Of a stretch of DNA of 64,000 nt, positions 43,545 through 58,000 are shown in pieces. Numbering within the stretch: the first letter of the stretch is position 1; each line of letters opens with the position of its first letter. The DNA is from Cololabis saira (taxonomy: Eukaryota > Chordata > Actinopteri > Beloniformes > Belonidae): positions 26,201,017 through 26,265,016 of the forward strand of contig NC_084587.1 of assembly GCF_033807715.1 (NCBI RefSeq), written 5' to 3'. The position numbers and the translations under genes were made by a program. The notes under the pieces were generated by a model. The model worked only from the letters and a program-made list of their open reading frames with translations. It was not told the origin of the DNA and did no database searches.

Positions 43545-45067
43545 TTTATTGAGACAGTTAGTGCTCTCACAGTGCTGGCAGGAGGTCTGAGGAACCATAT
43601 TTGCATTGGAAAGTAATGTTTTTAAGATGACAGCATGACTAAACTCACACATACGAGCTAAATTACTACTCAAATAAGAGGGTTTCCCACATTTTGACAA
43701 GTTTGAAATTATATAGAGTAGACGTACCTTAATATTTAGGTCAGATTACACAGCATGATAACCACTTCTGTATGTCACATGTGGTGACGTTGATTCAATA
43801 GCTTCTAACCACAGTGTTTATATTCTAACAATATACTTCTAGTTAACTTGTAAATTGTAGTTTCAATAGTTAAACCTCTATTATTAAACATCTACTGGGC
43901 TTCAATCTCTCATCACTCCAATTTACCTTGTTCCCCCCAAGCACACAAATAAAAACAGAACATACTAATTTGAGCTCAAAACATTTTAATTAAAAAAAAC
44001 AAAAAAAAAACACCTTATTTGTAAGAACATGTCCTCTAACTCGTCACTTGCCCGTCCTATTTCACTGTCACACCAGCACACGCGCGCGCACACACTAACA
44101 GGACACAGCTACTGCACTTTTTGAGCAAAAAACCATAAAGACTGAATCGTCATTAAATAAAATGTATCAATTTACAAGATCCAGTGTGGGCTGAATACAA
44201 AAGGGCCTTATTTAGTTTCATGAACAAAACCAACAATTTTGCAAGTTTTAGCTCAATCATTTGTTTGACTTAATCATTTCTATTCTTAGGCTATTTTAAC
44301 TATTTACACATTTTCCAGGTAGTAAGTGGATTGTTAAACAAAAAAAAACAAAAAAAAAGCACAATCAAGGAAAATTAAGCGATGGTTGCTTAAAAAAAAA
44401 ACATTTACAATGTTGAAAATGTTTAGAAATAAGAACATGTAGTTAACGTGCTGAAACATACAAAGCTACTAGAAGAGTCCATCAAAAAGACAGTTTACAT
44501 CCTTTAAAGCTATGATGTTTAATATTTAGGCCTTGTAAAGCACACTGGGATAAACAAAGGTAACTCAAGAGAAATTATATGAAGCAAGAGTTCATTCACT
44601 ATTTACAAACAAATCATAGGAGGTAAACGGCATCTTATCCTCACAAAGAAGCAATCACATCCCTGAGAACAGTTATTTGTTATTCCTACCATTTTAGATT
44701 CACCGCTGTGTGATCAGTTGTCATAATGTCCCTTCTCATCAGCTCATGGTTGATCAGTATAGTGCTTCACAGCATCACTCCATTGTTTTGTGAACCCGAA
44801 GAAGCAAGGAGGTCGGCATTAAACAGAGATATCTGCAGCGGTCCTGATGCTGTACCAAAGACAGTGCGAGTTTGGAGTTCTGTAGCAGCATTAAATATTA
44901 GATATTAGGAAAGCATCTCTCCAACAATGTCGGGGAAAGTCAAAAGCTCATTTGATCCACTCCCTTCCAGCGGTACATGAGGCAGAATTGCTAGCCTTTT
45001 TTTTCCTAGATAGATCTCCTTTAGAATCAAGGTTACAGCTTGTGACCATAAAGCTTGGCTGGGCCTG
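43545..45067 (-). other. rbbp6: Probable rbbp6 3' UTR with candidate poly(A) signals
   Basis: Downstream of the stop, the minus strand has ATTAAA at 43990-43985 and AATAAA at 43550-43545, the first clear signals. The stretch is AT-rich without repeats. The true end cannot be fixed from sequence alone. Confidence 0.4.
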
Positions 45068-46037
45068 TTAGCATGGAGTTTCTTCCTGTTTCTCCTTCCC
45101 ATCTTCCTCTCCCACTTTTTCTTTGCTTTTTTTATGTTTCTTCTTCTTGTGTTTGTGCTTGTGCTGCTTGAGCTCTCCTTCTTTGTCTTGGGTGGCGTGT
45201 TTCTTGTGCTTCTTGTGTTTTTTATGCTTTTTGTGTTTCTTCTTCTTTTTGTCAGTAGTGGTGGCGGAGCCGCTGTTGCTTCCTGTCGGGCTGTGTGAGG
45301 CCTGGCTGACAGACGGACTCTGACTGCCGCTCTTTCCTTTCTCTGGCTCGGAGCCCTCGCCTTCACTGTAGTCGGGCACGAAGGCGGCCTCGTCCGTCTC
45401 GCGCGTCAGGTCGGAGCACAGACGCTGTCTCCTCGGCTCTGGAGCTCGGCTCTCTTCTCGCACTCCCGTTCTGTTTTCTGTTGCTTTCTCCTCCTTTGCC
45501 GTCACTCCTCGCCCCTCCTCTCTTTCGCCCCCTCGTCTCTCCTCTTCTCTTGCAGATTTCTTTTCCTCTTTCACCACTCTTCCCTCTTCCTTCACAGTTT
45601 TGGTTTTCTGTGGTTTGTTCAAATCTGCATGTGTATTCCTGTCACCCTTATTCTCCTCTCTAAGTGGTCTTCGCTTTTTCTCCTCCCTCACCGCCCCTTT
45701 TTTGTCCTCCTTTCCAACATCCCGGCCTTCGCTCCTGACAAATTTAGGTGCTTCGTGGTGGACGTCTCTGACTCGGCTCCTCTGCAATACGGGGGAAGGA
45801 TCCTTGGTGGGGGCAGTTGGGACGTCTTCCTGCCCTTCTTCGTCATCTTCTCTCTCCCACTTGGAGCGCGGGGGCGGCTGGATGAGCGGCTCCTCCATGG
45901 CCGGGCTGAGAGCGGGGCTGACACTCGGGCTGCGAGCCCGGCTGCTCACGGGGCTGGACGAGGGCTGCACTACCAGTTTGGAGGATACGCTCTTCTGGTC
46001 TTTCTCCAAGTCCTGCTTTTTCTCCTGAGTTTGCCTA
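45068..46037 (-). CDS. rbbp6: rbbp6 last coding exon: C-terminal tail
   Basis: Encodes 322 residues plus the stop. SDLTRETDEAAFVPDY is nearly identical to human. The end is a Lys/His-rich run (KKHKKHKKHKKHKKHAT) and KHKHKKKKHKKSKEK, the nuclear-localisation-type tail. It closes QEETPC and stop. Confidence 0.96.
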
Positions 46038-49000
46038 CTGTCAAAGTAAAAAACATTTTATTTGCAATTTGATAATATTATCAGTGATCAAATACAATAA
46101 CCCAATATGCATGGAATAATGTCTACAGTATAGGGCTGTGCGATTAATGGATTTTAAATCTAAATCGGATTTATTAATCAAAATCGATGTTAAAAAAGGA
46201 AAATCGGAAAATCGATTTTCCTTTTTTGCAGCTGTCTGCATTATAGACAGAGCTCATCTAGTCATCTTTGTTTGGTCAAGAAAATTGTAAATGTTGTCAC
46301 TTTACTAAACTCAAGGAGGATTTACAGTATCTTTCAATTGCACTTCATTGCCAATAGGGAAATTTGTTTGCTATTTTTCTTTAAAAATAAAGATAAAATA
46401 TTTTAAACAATTTATTCCATTGTCTTTTGTAGTTTTTTACCAAAAAAATCGAAATCGAAAATCGGGTTTTCAGAGAGAAAAAAAAAAATCGGGATTTTAT
46501 TTTTGTCCAAAATCGCCCAGCCCTACTACAGTATTTTAATAATATTGTCATTGATGCTTCACTTTATCAGCTGTTGATTGATAAAACAATCAGGTGCTCT
46601 GGTCTCTTTCTAGTTTATAAATAATTTAATGATTTTCAACTACCAGAACTTGTGCTCAAATATAAAAACAGCTCATTTCAGATAACTATTTTCTTTTTAC
46701 AATCCTGTTGGCAATAGTTGATTGATGACAAACTAAAACCAAAAACTATAATACAGGACTGTCTCAGAAAATTAGAATATTGTGATAAAGTTCTTTATTT
46801 TCTGTAATGCAATAAAAAAAAAAAAAAAGTCATACATTCTGGATTCATTACAAATCAACTGAAATATTGCAAGCCTTTTATTATTTTAATATTGCTGATC
46901 ATGGCTTACAGTTTAAGATTCCCAGAATATTCAAATTTTTTGAGATAGGATATTTGAGTTTTCTTAAGCTGTAAGCCATAATCAACAATATTAAAATAAT
47001 AAAAGGCTTGCAATATTTCAGTTGATTTGTAATGAATCCAGAATGTATGACATTTTTGCATTAAAGAAAATAAATAACTTTATCACAATATTCTAATTTT
47101 CTGAGACAGTCCTGTATATCCAAGCAACTGGTACTTTTCTGTTGTCTATTTGACGCGGGTACAGCACACTCACCTAGAAGAGCTGGCGGCATGGCTTGTC
47201 AGAGCCTTGCGACTGATTCTGGGTTTGTTCTTCACAGACGCCTCCTGACTGTATTTGACCCCTGTCAGGGAGACGCGGAGCAGGAAAGGAAGAGTGTTTA
47301 ATGACTGCTTAATTAAATGGCAAAAGCCAAAAATCAATCTGTTGCTGCACTCTTACAGAACTTAAAATTACCTTCTCTGTGAGCTGGTTTCTCTCCTGAG
47401 GGGAGAGACTTCTCCGTTCTGTCACTGGATGCACTTCTGGGAAATAAGAATATAATTACACCTCTGAAATGTGTTCACCGGCAGCAACAGTGTATCTCGC
47501 TTTCTTTCAATCTGGACAGCATTCCGACAAAAAGCAGAATATAAATGTAATAACCTGTCAGATTTGGCAACTCTGTCTGACCCCTCCTCTCTGTCCTTGG
47601 ATGATGCGCTTGGTTTCTCCTGGTGGTCCGGTTGCCTCCTGCCGATAGCGGACTTCTCTGCTATGGTCATTTTATCCAAAGAGACAGACCTACCAGCCCC
47701 ACTTCCACTGCTGGAGTTCCTTTTTTCTGTCTTTGCGGACCTCTCTCCCTCTGTGTCTCTGTCCACCACGACTTTCAAACTCGACCCAGAGACCCTTTCC
47801 CTCTCCCTCTCCCTGTCAGCACCCATATCTCTGTCTCTGTCTGATCCAGAACGTCTATCTCGTTCTCTTTCTCTGTCCGAGCCATGGTGTCGTTCTCCAG
47901 CACTCCCTGGTCTTTCTCGGGAAACTCCCCTTTCTGCAGACGACGATTCCTTTTTTCCTGCTCCTTCTGTTGTATTACTGACTCGGTCTCCTTCGCAGAC
48001 ATTAGCAGGAGCTGATCGATCAGAAGTGGAGCCGGTCTTCTCAGGACCTGAACGAGGTCGGTCGGAGGATGAGGTCTCAGTGCTGCTTTTTCTCCCCAGA
48101 TCTCTGTTCAACTTGATCCTCCTCACTGGCTTCTATGAATAATGTTTTTCAAGAAAAAAAGGGAAACATTTTTAGAAAAATGATAGTATTTTCATGGCAA
48201 CAAGTTGTGAAGCTACAGTATTTACAAAATATCCAATTAATGTATACATTTTAGGGCTGGGCGATATGGACCAAAAGTCATATCTCGATATTTTCTAGCT
48301 GAATGGCGATACTCGATATATATCTCGATATTTTTTCTGTGCCATAATTGGGGTTTCCCCCAAAGCATTATAGCATAGCATCTCTGTTAGCTTCATTTTT
48401 TTCTGAGGCAAACCCTTAAAAAAACGTCAGTTTTAATACAAAGCCTCGTGCCAAATGTCACACAGGTTCCTTTGTTAACAGAGGTCTGCACAATATCAAA
48501 ATGTATAAAACAAATGAAATAAAAAATAAACTGCCTGCATATATAGAATAAAAATGCTTCTTGAATAAAATAAAACAAATATCCCTTTCCTGCATAACAA
48601 TGAAATTAAAATACACTGTGCAATTAATACAATGTAGACAGTAACAGGCAGACTTTTCCACTGAAGTTGACAGTTGTGCAAATAACAAAACATTTGTGCA
48701 AATCTCAAATAAAACATTCAAGTCAATTTGTCACAAAATAAGCTATATCAAAAAAAAAAAAAAAAAAAAATGTAAAAAAAAAAAAAAAAAAAAAAAATTT
48801 TTTTTTTTTTTTTAAATCGATATAAACAATATTGTCTCGTACCATATCGCGTTTGAAAATATATCGATATATATTAAAATCTCGATAAATCGCCCAGCCC
48901 TATAATTTACCCTCACGTTTAACTGTGCAGCGCTTTCATGAAAAAGACTCTAGTCTCTAGTCTAAAATAACACTCACCGGAATGTCCATCAGTGGTCTTA

Positions 49001-52000
49001 TGACTCCTCGATCTGAATCTCCACGACTCAGCTCACGACTCCCAGCGAGGGAAAGAAAACTTGGCCTATCAGAAGAGGGAGGAAGTCTGTGTAGGGGGGG
49101 TTGATGGGAGAGGTGTGAGAGAGAGATGACATCCCCTCCACTCCCTAGTCCATCTATTCTCCTCAGCTTTCCAGGAGGAGGTCCGAGTAAAGAGCGACAC
49201 TCCTCACCCATCCTCCTACGACTATCGCCCGGGGATGGAGGTCGGGGCATGAGCGGGGGTGGGTGTGGGAGGGGAAGGAGACCACCACTTTGTGGAAGAT
49301 CTCTTCTACTGCGAATGTCATGGCTGGATCTTGAGCCTTCGTGAGAGGGATGAGGTCCAGGCAGATTTTGATTGGACACTGGAGATGTCTTCATCAGAGG
49401 CGGCTTCATAGCGGAGCTCTTGCTCTTCTCCTTTTTATGCGTAGTAGAGTTGGAAGAATCGTCAGGTTTGGTTTTAACGCTCTTTAATGGTTTTGAAACA
49501 GATGTGGAAGACGGGGGGTCTTTCTTTTTGGTTAAAACACCTTCTCCAGTTTTTTTCTTCACTTTCACACTTTCACTATTTACCTTCACACCCTCCGTCT
49601 TAACTTTAGCCTTTACCTTCTGACCCTTATCTTTTCTCGTCTTATCAGACTGGGGCTTTGATGTTGATTTAATTGTGGGTTTAACAGGTGCAGTGGAGCT
49701 TTTCGATACTGGAGTTTTTGCAGTCACAACACTAGCTGTAGGCCTTGAGGATAGAGGAGGTGTTTTATTTTGCGAAGATATTTCATCCATTGGTTCATCT
49801 CTGACAGGAGTGGCATCACCTCTGTCCAGTGAATGTTGCGATGGCTCAGATTCCTCTCCACTCCTTTTCTTTTTTATTTTCTTTGACTTCAGGACTTTAG
49901 TGCTTGACTTGGTCCCTGATGAGGAGGATGAAGGGAGAAAGTGAGGTGGGCCACTTCTCTCATCTCTCGCTCGTCTCCCTCTCCCCTGAGGCGAGTAGTC
50001 TCTGGATGAAGAGGACATTTTGTCCCTCTCCCGGTCTCTACTGCCATGACTTCTGTGATGCAGGGGTGCAGGATGCTGATTGTCAAAGTCTTTGTAGTAC
50101 TTGTTGTACCAGTCTGCATACTCCCTTTCCCACTGTCGATATCTTTCCCTTTCCCAGCGATCATGGCCCGCGGGACTGTGTCCCTTCAGGTCAAACATTG
50201 GCATCTCCCGAGGAGGCGGCTTTCTTCCCCCAGGACTGCGGCTTCGATACCCACCGGGAGAACGTGACCTTGACCGGTAGGGTGGAGCTCCTTCAGGTCC
50301 GTCCCAGCCTCCTCCCCGGAAGGAAGGAGGAGAGCGCGGTGATCCAGAGCGGCGGTAGCCGTAAGACCTCGAACGAGAGCGGGACCGTGTACGTGAGCGT
50401 CCATAACTGCGTCCGTTTCTTCTGGAATAAGGAGAGTGAGGATAAGATCGGCCATGTGAACGTGAACGGGACCGACTGGCGGAGAAAGAGAAAGACCTGG
50501 ATCTTGATCTGGATCTTGATCTTGATCGAGAGCGAGAGTAAGGAGAGCGGCTGAATGGAGAACGGCTGTATGACCGGGACCTACAAAGAATAAATGGTTG
50601 AAAAAAAAAAATGATTTTTTTTATTTTTCTCCAATGTTTGATAAAATAAACATTTTGCTCAAGTAAAAGGTAATAAAAGCAATAAATAAGTACATTCTTT
50701 CATACTGTGTTTACTCTGTTGAAGCAGAAAGGGTTAATTATTCAAATTATGATTCACACATTTACCACCATGGAATTATTATCATTTCTTCTTCTATAAG
50801 CCTTTTCTGATGCATACTGAAATTCAAAAAACAAAAACACTGCTGGACATGACCACTCTTGGTTGTATCTAGGCCAGACTGCAGAATACTAGTCTGGTGA
50901 AAGGTTTAGTGACTAAACTAAAAAAAAATTACATTTCCTGGACTTCATGTATAGAACCTGTATACAAAACTATCACTGGTGTAACAGGCAGCAACATGAA
51001 GGCTGTGCGGCTGTGGATCACCAGCTAAGACACATTTCATACAATGCAGTAAGCCTGAACCTGTTCATCAGTAAGCCTCTAGTAAGTATAACTAAGTACA
51101 ATATGAGAAATAATGTGCTTGAGAGCATACATTTGGTGTCTGAAGCCAATCTACTCAAAAATCTCAAGGAAACCCACAATTCTGTCCAACTTTGTTTTAG
51201 GCTGTTTAAGTTTGAAATTGTACAAATGACCTGTACAGACCTATGCAGTACTTTAGAAACCCAATTCAGGGTCGAAACGACCAGCCTCAACACCTCATTC
51301 TCTAATTTTTTTAAATAATTTTTATCCCGATTTTTCCCCTACCCAAGTGACAGTCCTGGGCATTGCCATCGTCTACCAACCCCGGGAGGGCCCTGCACTG
51401 AGCTAAGGTCTCCTTCTTAACCTGAGGAGTGAACCGGCCGCTTCTTTTTCACCAGACAGGGTGGGGATTCTCCGGCCGGACGTAGCGCGTGGAAGGATCA
51501 CGTTATTCCGGCCAGATCCTCCCCACCCTGTGTGCATGTTTTTGTGAGGGTAGCTCACATTAGCTACCCAAGGGAACACTGAAACATGAACATGCAAACT
51601 CCACACAGAAAGATCCTTTCGCCAAACCCCACCCAGGGTGTGGGCGCTGAAGTCATGGGGGAACTTAACACGCACTTCAGCGCCCACAGCGTCCCCGGCG
51701 GGAATTGAACCCAGGACCTTCTTGCTGTGAGACGGCTGCACTATCAGCTGCGCCACCGTGCCCCCCCGTACGGTATTTTGTGTGTTTCCATTATAAAATG
51801 TCCCATTAAACCGAACCATACCGTACTATTTCTGAGCCCCCGTTGCTTGTAGAAAAATGGTACGGTAATGGGCAGAGCTACAATCCGATACAATCAGTTG
51901 ATTGGCGGAGAGAAAACCTCACTACCCACAACAAAAGCAAGTGCGAAAACAGCCCAAGAGTTTGTAAACATTCTTTGCCGCCCACAATCTTCCCTCAAAC

Positions 52001-55000
52001 AACGTAGCATGGATTGTACATACAAAGCACCAAAAGCCAAGCATCAAAAAAACAAGCAGCTGGATGACCTCCATTGCTGCTGAAAATGTATCTAGGCATC
52101 TTTACTACCGTTTACCTGAGCATAAACATCCTTCTAACCCACTTCAGTCACTTTACTACTAAAATGGAGTCGTTTACATTTTAGTGTAGCACTCTGGCAA
52201 TGCTGACGTCACGGTCCGGAGCTCTGTAGGCTTCTAATCTGTATTCTTTAATTCCCCCTCCTCTGAAATGGAGTTAAGTCAAGTGGTTCATTCCACTTAC
52301 CAAAACTAATTTAAAAAAGAAAATCTATGCAATTAGAAAATTCACAACTGAAAAAGTATCTGGACCAGCTTGCTAAAATATTTTGACAAGAGCATGGCAC
52401 AGACATTTCAATAAACCATTAGGACATTCTTCAAATTGTGAAAATTGAATACATAATAAAATCACCTGGAATAGGATCGTCTCCGTCTCTTTGGTGCATT
52501 TCTGTACTTGATGAGTTCTTCATGAAAGTCTTTAGTAAATTCATCCAGTTTCGATGTAACTCTGAATACAAAGACAAAATATAATTATTCACTTTTACAT
52601 TTTCCCTTGAACTGGACCCATACAAATTCATCATTGTAATCTTTAGAGATGCTAAGTTTTTATCTGTGTTTTTCAAAACAGAAGTACTACTGTTAGGGCT
52701 GGGCGATATATCGAGTATAGCCGATGTATCTCGGCTTCTACTCTGTGCGATGTACAAAATGACTCTATCGTGCATATTAGAGTATACATTTTCACGCATT
52801 TTGCTTTTAGCCTCGGGCATTAAATTACGCTCTCTCGTCTCGTCTCTCCTTCTCTGAGACATAAAACAAGCGCACCCTGTCACACATGTCAGTCACGTGC
52901 TGTCGTGTGTGCATTATCATTGGCCCCCGACCAGCTGCTGCTGTCCGGGACCATGTCCGGGACCATGTCCGGGACCATGTCCGGGACCATGTCCGGGACC
53001 ATGTCCGGGACCATGTCCGGGACCATGTCCGGGACCATGTCCGGGACCATGTCCGGGACCATGTCCGGGACCATGTCCGGGACCATGTCCGGGACCATGT
53101 CCGGGACCATGTCCGGGACCATGTCCGGGACCATGTCCGGGACCATGTCCGGGACCATGTCCGGGACCACTGCTCACTTCCCCGCTTTAACTTTAACTTA
53201 ACTTTCCCAAACTCGGCCTGTTTGCGCCGTGAGCTCACCTGCACGGTTGCTACGCGCGGCGGACTCTTTTCAAAGCTAACCGGTTTAGTAAAGACGGGAG
53301 GGGATGTTTTCTCCTCGTACGACGCGAACGGCTCCGGAGAGCCGAGGAGCCGCTCAGCGCGACACGCGCAGCCGAGCCTTAGGCTGATTTATGGTCCCAC
53401 ACCAACGCAGAGCATACGCCGTAAATGCGCATCGACGCGTAACCTACGCCGTAGGTCTGCGTCGATTTAACGCGGAACCATAAACGTCACCTAGTGTTGC
53501 TTAAATGTGGCCACATGAAATCAATCACTATCACCGAAACAAAGTCAAACAAGACTATATGACGTCATATTTCTAACAATAAGTGAAAGTGATGCAAAGT
53601 AAAGGAGGAGAGGATGAAACATTGCAGTCCCTGCACCTACAATTTAATATAAAGGTGCTCTAAGGGGCCCCTGCTGCTCAGAGCAGCTCATCCTGGTAAA
53701 ACCAGGTAAAACCAGGTAAAACCAGGACCAGAACATGTTCTTAGCAGATGGGGAGTCAGAGAGATGCAACGTGCACTTTCTGTTTTGAAATTACACTTTT
53801 TATGTTTGTACCACTCACTGCTTAGTAACTGTTTAATAAATACAGTTTTGGTAAATTTGACTTATTCCCCCTTTTTGCATGGCCTAAAAATATCGAGATA
53901 TTAATAAAAAGCCATATCGCCCAGCCCTAACTACTGTTGTCAATTGAAGACCAGAGAATAAAAAGAAGACTCACTTGTCTAGTCTGTGGTGCCTTTGCCT
54001 GTAAAAGTCCTCCTTAGACATGGGGGGCTGCGACATGGATGGTGGTAGAGGAAGAAGAGGGGGCTGGGCACCAGGGTTAATCCAGGGAGGGTTCAACCCT
54101 GGTGGTCCAGGGGCAAAAATGGGCTGTGGTTGGTAACCGAGAGGTTGTGGGATAAGGCCAGAGCCAGAGCTGTATGGAGGAGGGTAGGTCTGTGGTGGGG
54201 GTGGGTACATGGGAGATGGGTAGATTTGAGGAGCAGGTGCGGGAGCTGGAGCTGCCTGCATGTGAGGTGGGGGCGGGTCCCCTCTATTTCTGTACCTGAT
54301 AAAGAGAAACAGATCAAATAATTCGTTTCCCACAGAAACATTAATCAGATAAAGTCCTTTGCACAAATCTTACCAGTGTCTACTTCCACCTCTGTGAGGC
54401 GGGTTGGACCGTGACTGTGACCCTAATAAAAGCAGAAGAAACTTGTCAGGTTTTTTTCGACTCAGTCCTTTAAACTCACTGAATCTGTTTAAATTGATAA
54501 ATTAAGCTTCTTACCTGATGAATGGTGCAGTCTTGGAGGAGGCAGGTGGCCAAGAACTGGTAAACTGTAGCTCTGTGGGAGAATCTGTAGTGAAAACAGA
54601 AGTTACTCTCACGAAAAGTTCTAATTTTTAGTGAGGTATTTGCATATGTTATGCCGATAGTAGTCATTGGAAAACTATGACCGTGAATAGGGGTGGGCAA
54701 AAATATCGATATGGCAATATATCGCAATACTTTTCCAGCCGATTCAATATCGATATTAAAAATTTGAATATCGATTTTTTTTTTAATATATATTTTTTTT
54801 TTAATATATATTTTTTATCCCCGATTTTTTTCCCATCACCCAGTGCTCCTACCCAAGTGACAGTCCTGGGCATTGCCACTCTCTACCAACCCTGGGAGGG
54901 CCCTGCACTGAGCTCAGGTTTTATTTCATTTTATAATTTATTTTTTATATAACACAATTGCCTGTCCTTAAAAAATGAAAAATAATGGACAGAGGTTTAT

Positions 55001-58000
55001 TTATTTATGGATTTATATCTATACTGACTGATCACTGTGCCTGTCCTTGGTTTTAGTACCCATCTTTCTTGTGTTTATTATCATTTGCCACATAATTAAA
55101 GCAACCTCATACTAAATTTAATGTTTATTTCATATGATGTAAATAATATGAAAAAAATATACAAATATGTTGTAACTCTAGCTTGTATAGTTATAATAAA
55201 ACATTGTTTTGACTCAGTTTGTCCCATGAATTGTCACTAATCTGATGAACGTGCAACTCGGATTTTAAGATCCAACACTATCATCTGATGTACATATATA
55301 CAACTTGGATTTTAAGATGTGTAATGCATTTTTTAGTTTTTCGGTGAACTATGTAGAATATAATAATCGGGATATCGCAATGTGTATTGTATCGTGGCTC
55401 AAGTATCGTGATGCGTATCGTATCGTGAGGTCCTTCCCAATACCCACCCCTAACCGTGAATGTCATTAATTAAGTCATCAAGTGGCATATTATTGAACAC
55501 ATTGCTGTTTAGCAGAGGACGGGCCTACCTGCGGTGCACTTTCTGACGTTCCTGAAGATTCTCTTTTCACAACAGGCTCTGGATCTGTCTCCCTAGAACA
55601 AATGGATATACATTATAAGAAATAAAAACAGCTCCTCAAACTTCACTCCTTGAATACAAACTTTCATTGAAACATGCAAACCATGATTGACTGAACATAC
55701 CCTGGTGGAGGTGGTTCCCCGTGGTTGGGTGTTTGCACAGGAGAATGGTGCTCAACAACAGGTGCAGGGGCTGGTGAAGGAACTTGTTCTTCAATGGCAG
55801 CAGAATGAGGAGGGCTAGGAGTTGCAACAACAGGAGCTGGTGCAGGAGTTGGTGCGGGTGCAGGAGCTGGTGCTTTCGGGGCGGCTGTGGTCGCACTTGT
55901 CGGAGGGTTAGAAACATTAGCCATAAGAGGGTCTTGCTGTCTCGAGGGCAGAGGCCTGACCAACTGAGGACGTGGTGGAGGAGGGGCTGTATTCTGGACC
56001 TGCTTGCGCCCATGTTTGGTGTAGCCCGTCTCATTCTTAAAGTTGTTCACTGCCTACACAGCAAACAAGATGGTTCAGAAATGTTACTTAATGAAAGAAA
56101 AAACATCTGTCTCTGCCCCCCCGCACACACACACACACAAACACATAAAAAATTATTTAAAAAAAAAACAAAGAATACCTGTCGAAGAAATTTATTGGCA
56201 ATGAGATTATCTGGTGAAACATCTGACTGTTTGCATGTGAAGCAGATGTGCTCCTCCGAGTCCAATAGGGCAGTCCTGATACCTGGAAACAAGCAAGCTC
56301 AATTAGTCAAAGGTTCAAATTCTTAGTAAAATTATGCACACTGAGAAAAATTTTCCCTAGAGCCCTCATCAACTGCAGTCTCCATGTTTTCTTTTCCAAA
56401 ATAATCTTTGAAATCCAGAAACAGAGCAAGAAATCACAGCAACACACAGCTGAAATGTCAGTTACAGAGAATCAATTGCGACGGCGATGGACAGTCTCTA
56501 AAACATTGCAGTAACATTTAAGAATTGCATACATGACCAATTAGTTTTATTTTAATCTTATCCAATTTCTTCATTCATTTGATTTTTTTTATTATTATTA
56601 TTAAAGCACAATAATAAAGAACTTACAGTCATCACAGTAACTGTTCCCACAGCAGGGTATAACCACAGCATCAGTCATGAGGTCATTGCAGATGGGACAC
56701 AGAAGTTCATCGGGGATTGGGTCAGTATCATCCTCGGATGACGACTGGTCATGAGGAACAAACGGAGGGCGCTCCTTCTTTCCTTGAGCATATGCCTCCC
56801 TGTCAAAATAAATTTAGATTTGCATTTTGATATGTAAGACAAAAGAAAAAAAATAAAATAAAATTGAATGACAGGGAGATATATTATGTCTGCTTTACAT
56901 GTGAAATAAGTGTATTTGTGGTTAAAACATACGCGTCTATAGCAGGTATAGCATATTCTCCAGTACTGGTCAACATGGCTCCCTTGGCACCAGGTTCTAC
57001 TTTCACCATGAAGCTCTGTGGTATGCCCTTACTGATTCTCACTGGCTTAGGGCCATCCACACTTTTATCCACGACCTAAAAATAAAAAATTAAAATATAT
57101 ATTTCATCCAAACTGTGATATGATTACAGTTTTCAAATGTGGTAAACACTCGAGACTCCAACAGCCAAACTGAGCTAAATTACCACTGGCAATGGACAGT
57201 GCCGGATGTAATGGCCAGCCTTCCCACAGCGAAAGCAGGTATAGTGAGCAGGCGGGGGTCCAATTGCCTTCTTGGAGTAACTAAATAGACAAGTTGAATT
57301 AAATTTTGTGAAAGCACACACTGAAAATATCACTTAATTCAGATTCACAAGCCTGAAATACATACACTTCTTGTTAAATAAGAATTTGGAATAAATAGAA
57401 TGAGTTTACTAACTGTATTGGATCATATTCATGGTTAGACTGAGACATCATGGCTCTAATCTTGTCCTCTTCAGATGCATTTGCATCAACCAGGTTTGCA
57501 GTCTAACAGGTAATAAGAGAAAGGAAATTAAAAGAAAAGGGGAATGTCAGATGAAAAAAACGAATGTATAAAATCGCAAATTAAGGAAATATTTCCTGGA
57601 AGTACAACAAGCATATATAGAAATGCTACCTTAGCAAGCTGGGCAAGAGACAAAGAAGGAGAAGAATCCGTCTGCAGGAGAATCAGAGTATATAAATTAA
57701 GGTTGTTCAATTTCTTTTCTTTTTTAGATTGACACTGGAAAATAAAAGCCCAGTCAGTTCCCCCACCACATCTGTGTCCAGTCCACTCAAGTCGTCACTA
57801 CAACATCAGGAACTTTGTTTTGCACAATGTGCATAGAATACTGCTCCTACATGCCAAGTGAGTGTTTAAACCATGGCATGTATTCTTCTAGTCCTCTTCC
57901 GACTTCTAATATCTAGCTAAACTACGGTTGTAAAACACTCAGCCTTGGTTTTCAAGTTAAAAAGATAAGAAATAAATTGCATGTTAACACAAGAAAATTG

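Larger units (their letters stand above)
52694..53929. mobile_element. hAT-like non-autonomous element with internal minisatellite
   Basis: TAGGGCTGGGCGATAT and inverted ATATCGCCCAGCCCTA ends are flanked by identical ACTACTGT (52686-52693, 53930-53937). Inside lie a 12-bp minisatellite, a small nested palindromic MITE (53379-53497) and three AACCAGGTAA units. No transposase frame. In an rbbp6 intron. Confidence 0.9.

Noticed and set aside
45123..46072. Plus-strand open frames opposite the last rbbp6 exon
   Set aside because: They are antisense shadows of the Lys/His- and Arg/Glu-rich coding sequence. The minus strand has the conserved protein.
52825..53470. Open frames with RDHV, SGTM, GPCP or GPGH repeats
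   Set aside because: The 12-bp minisatellite is open in all six frames, and none continues into recognisable protein.
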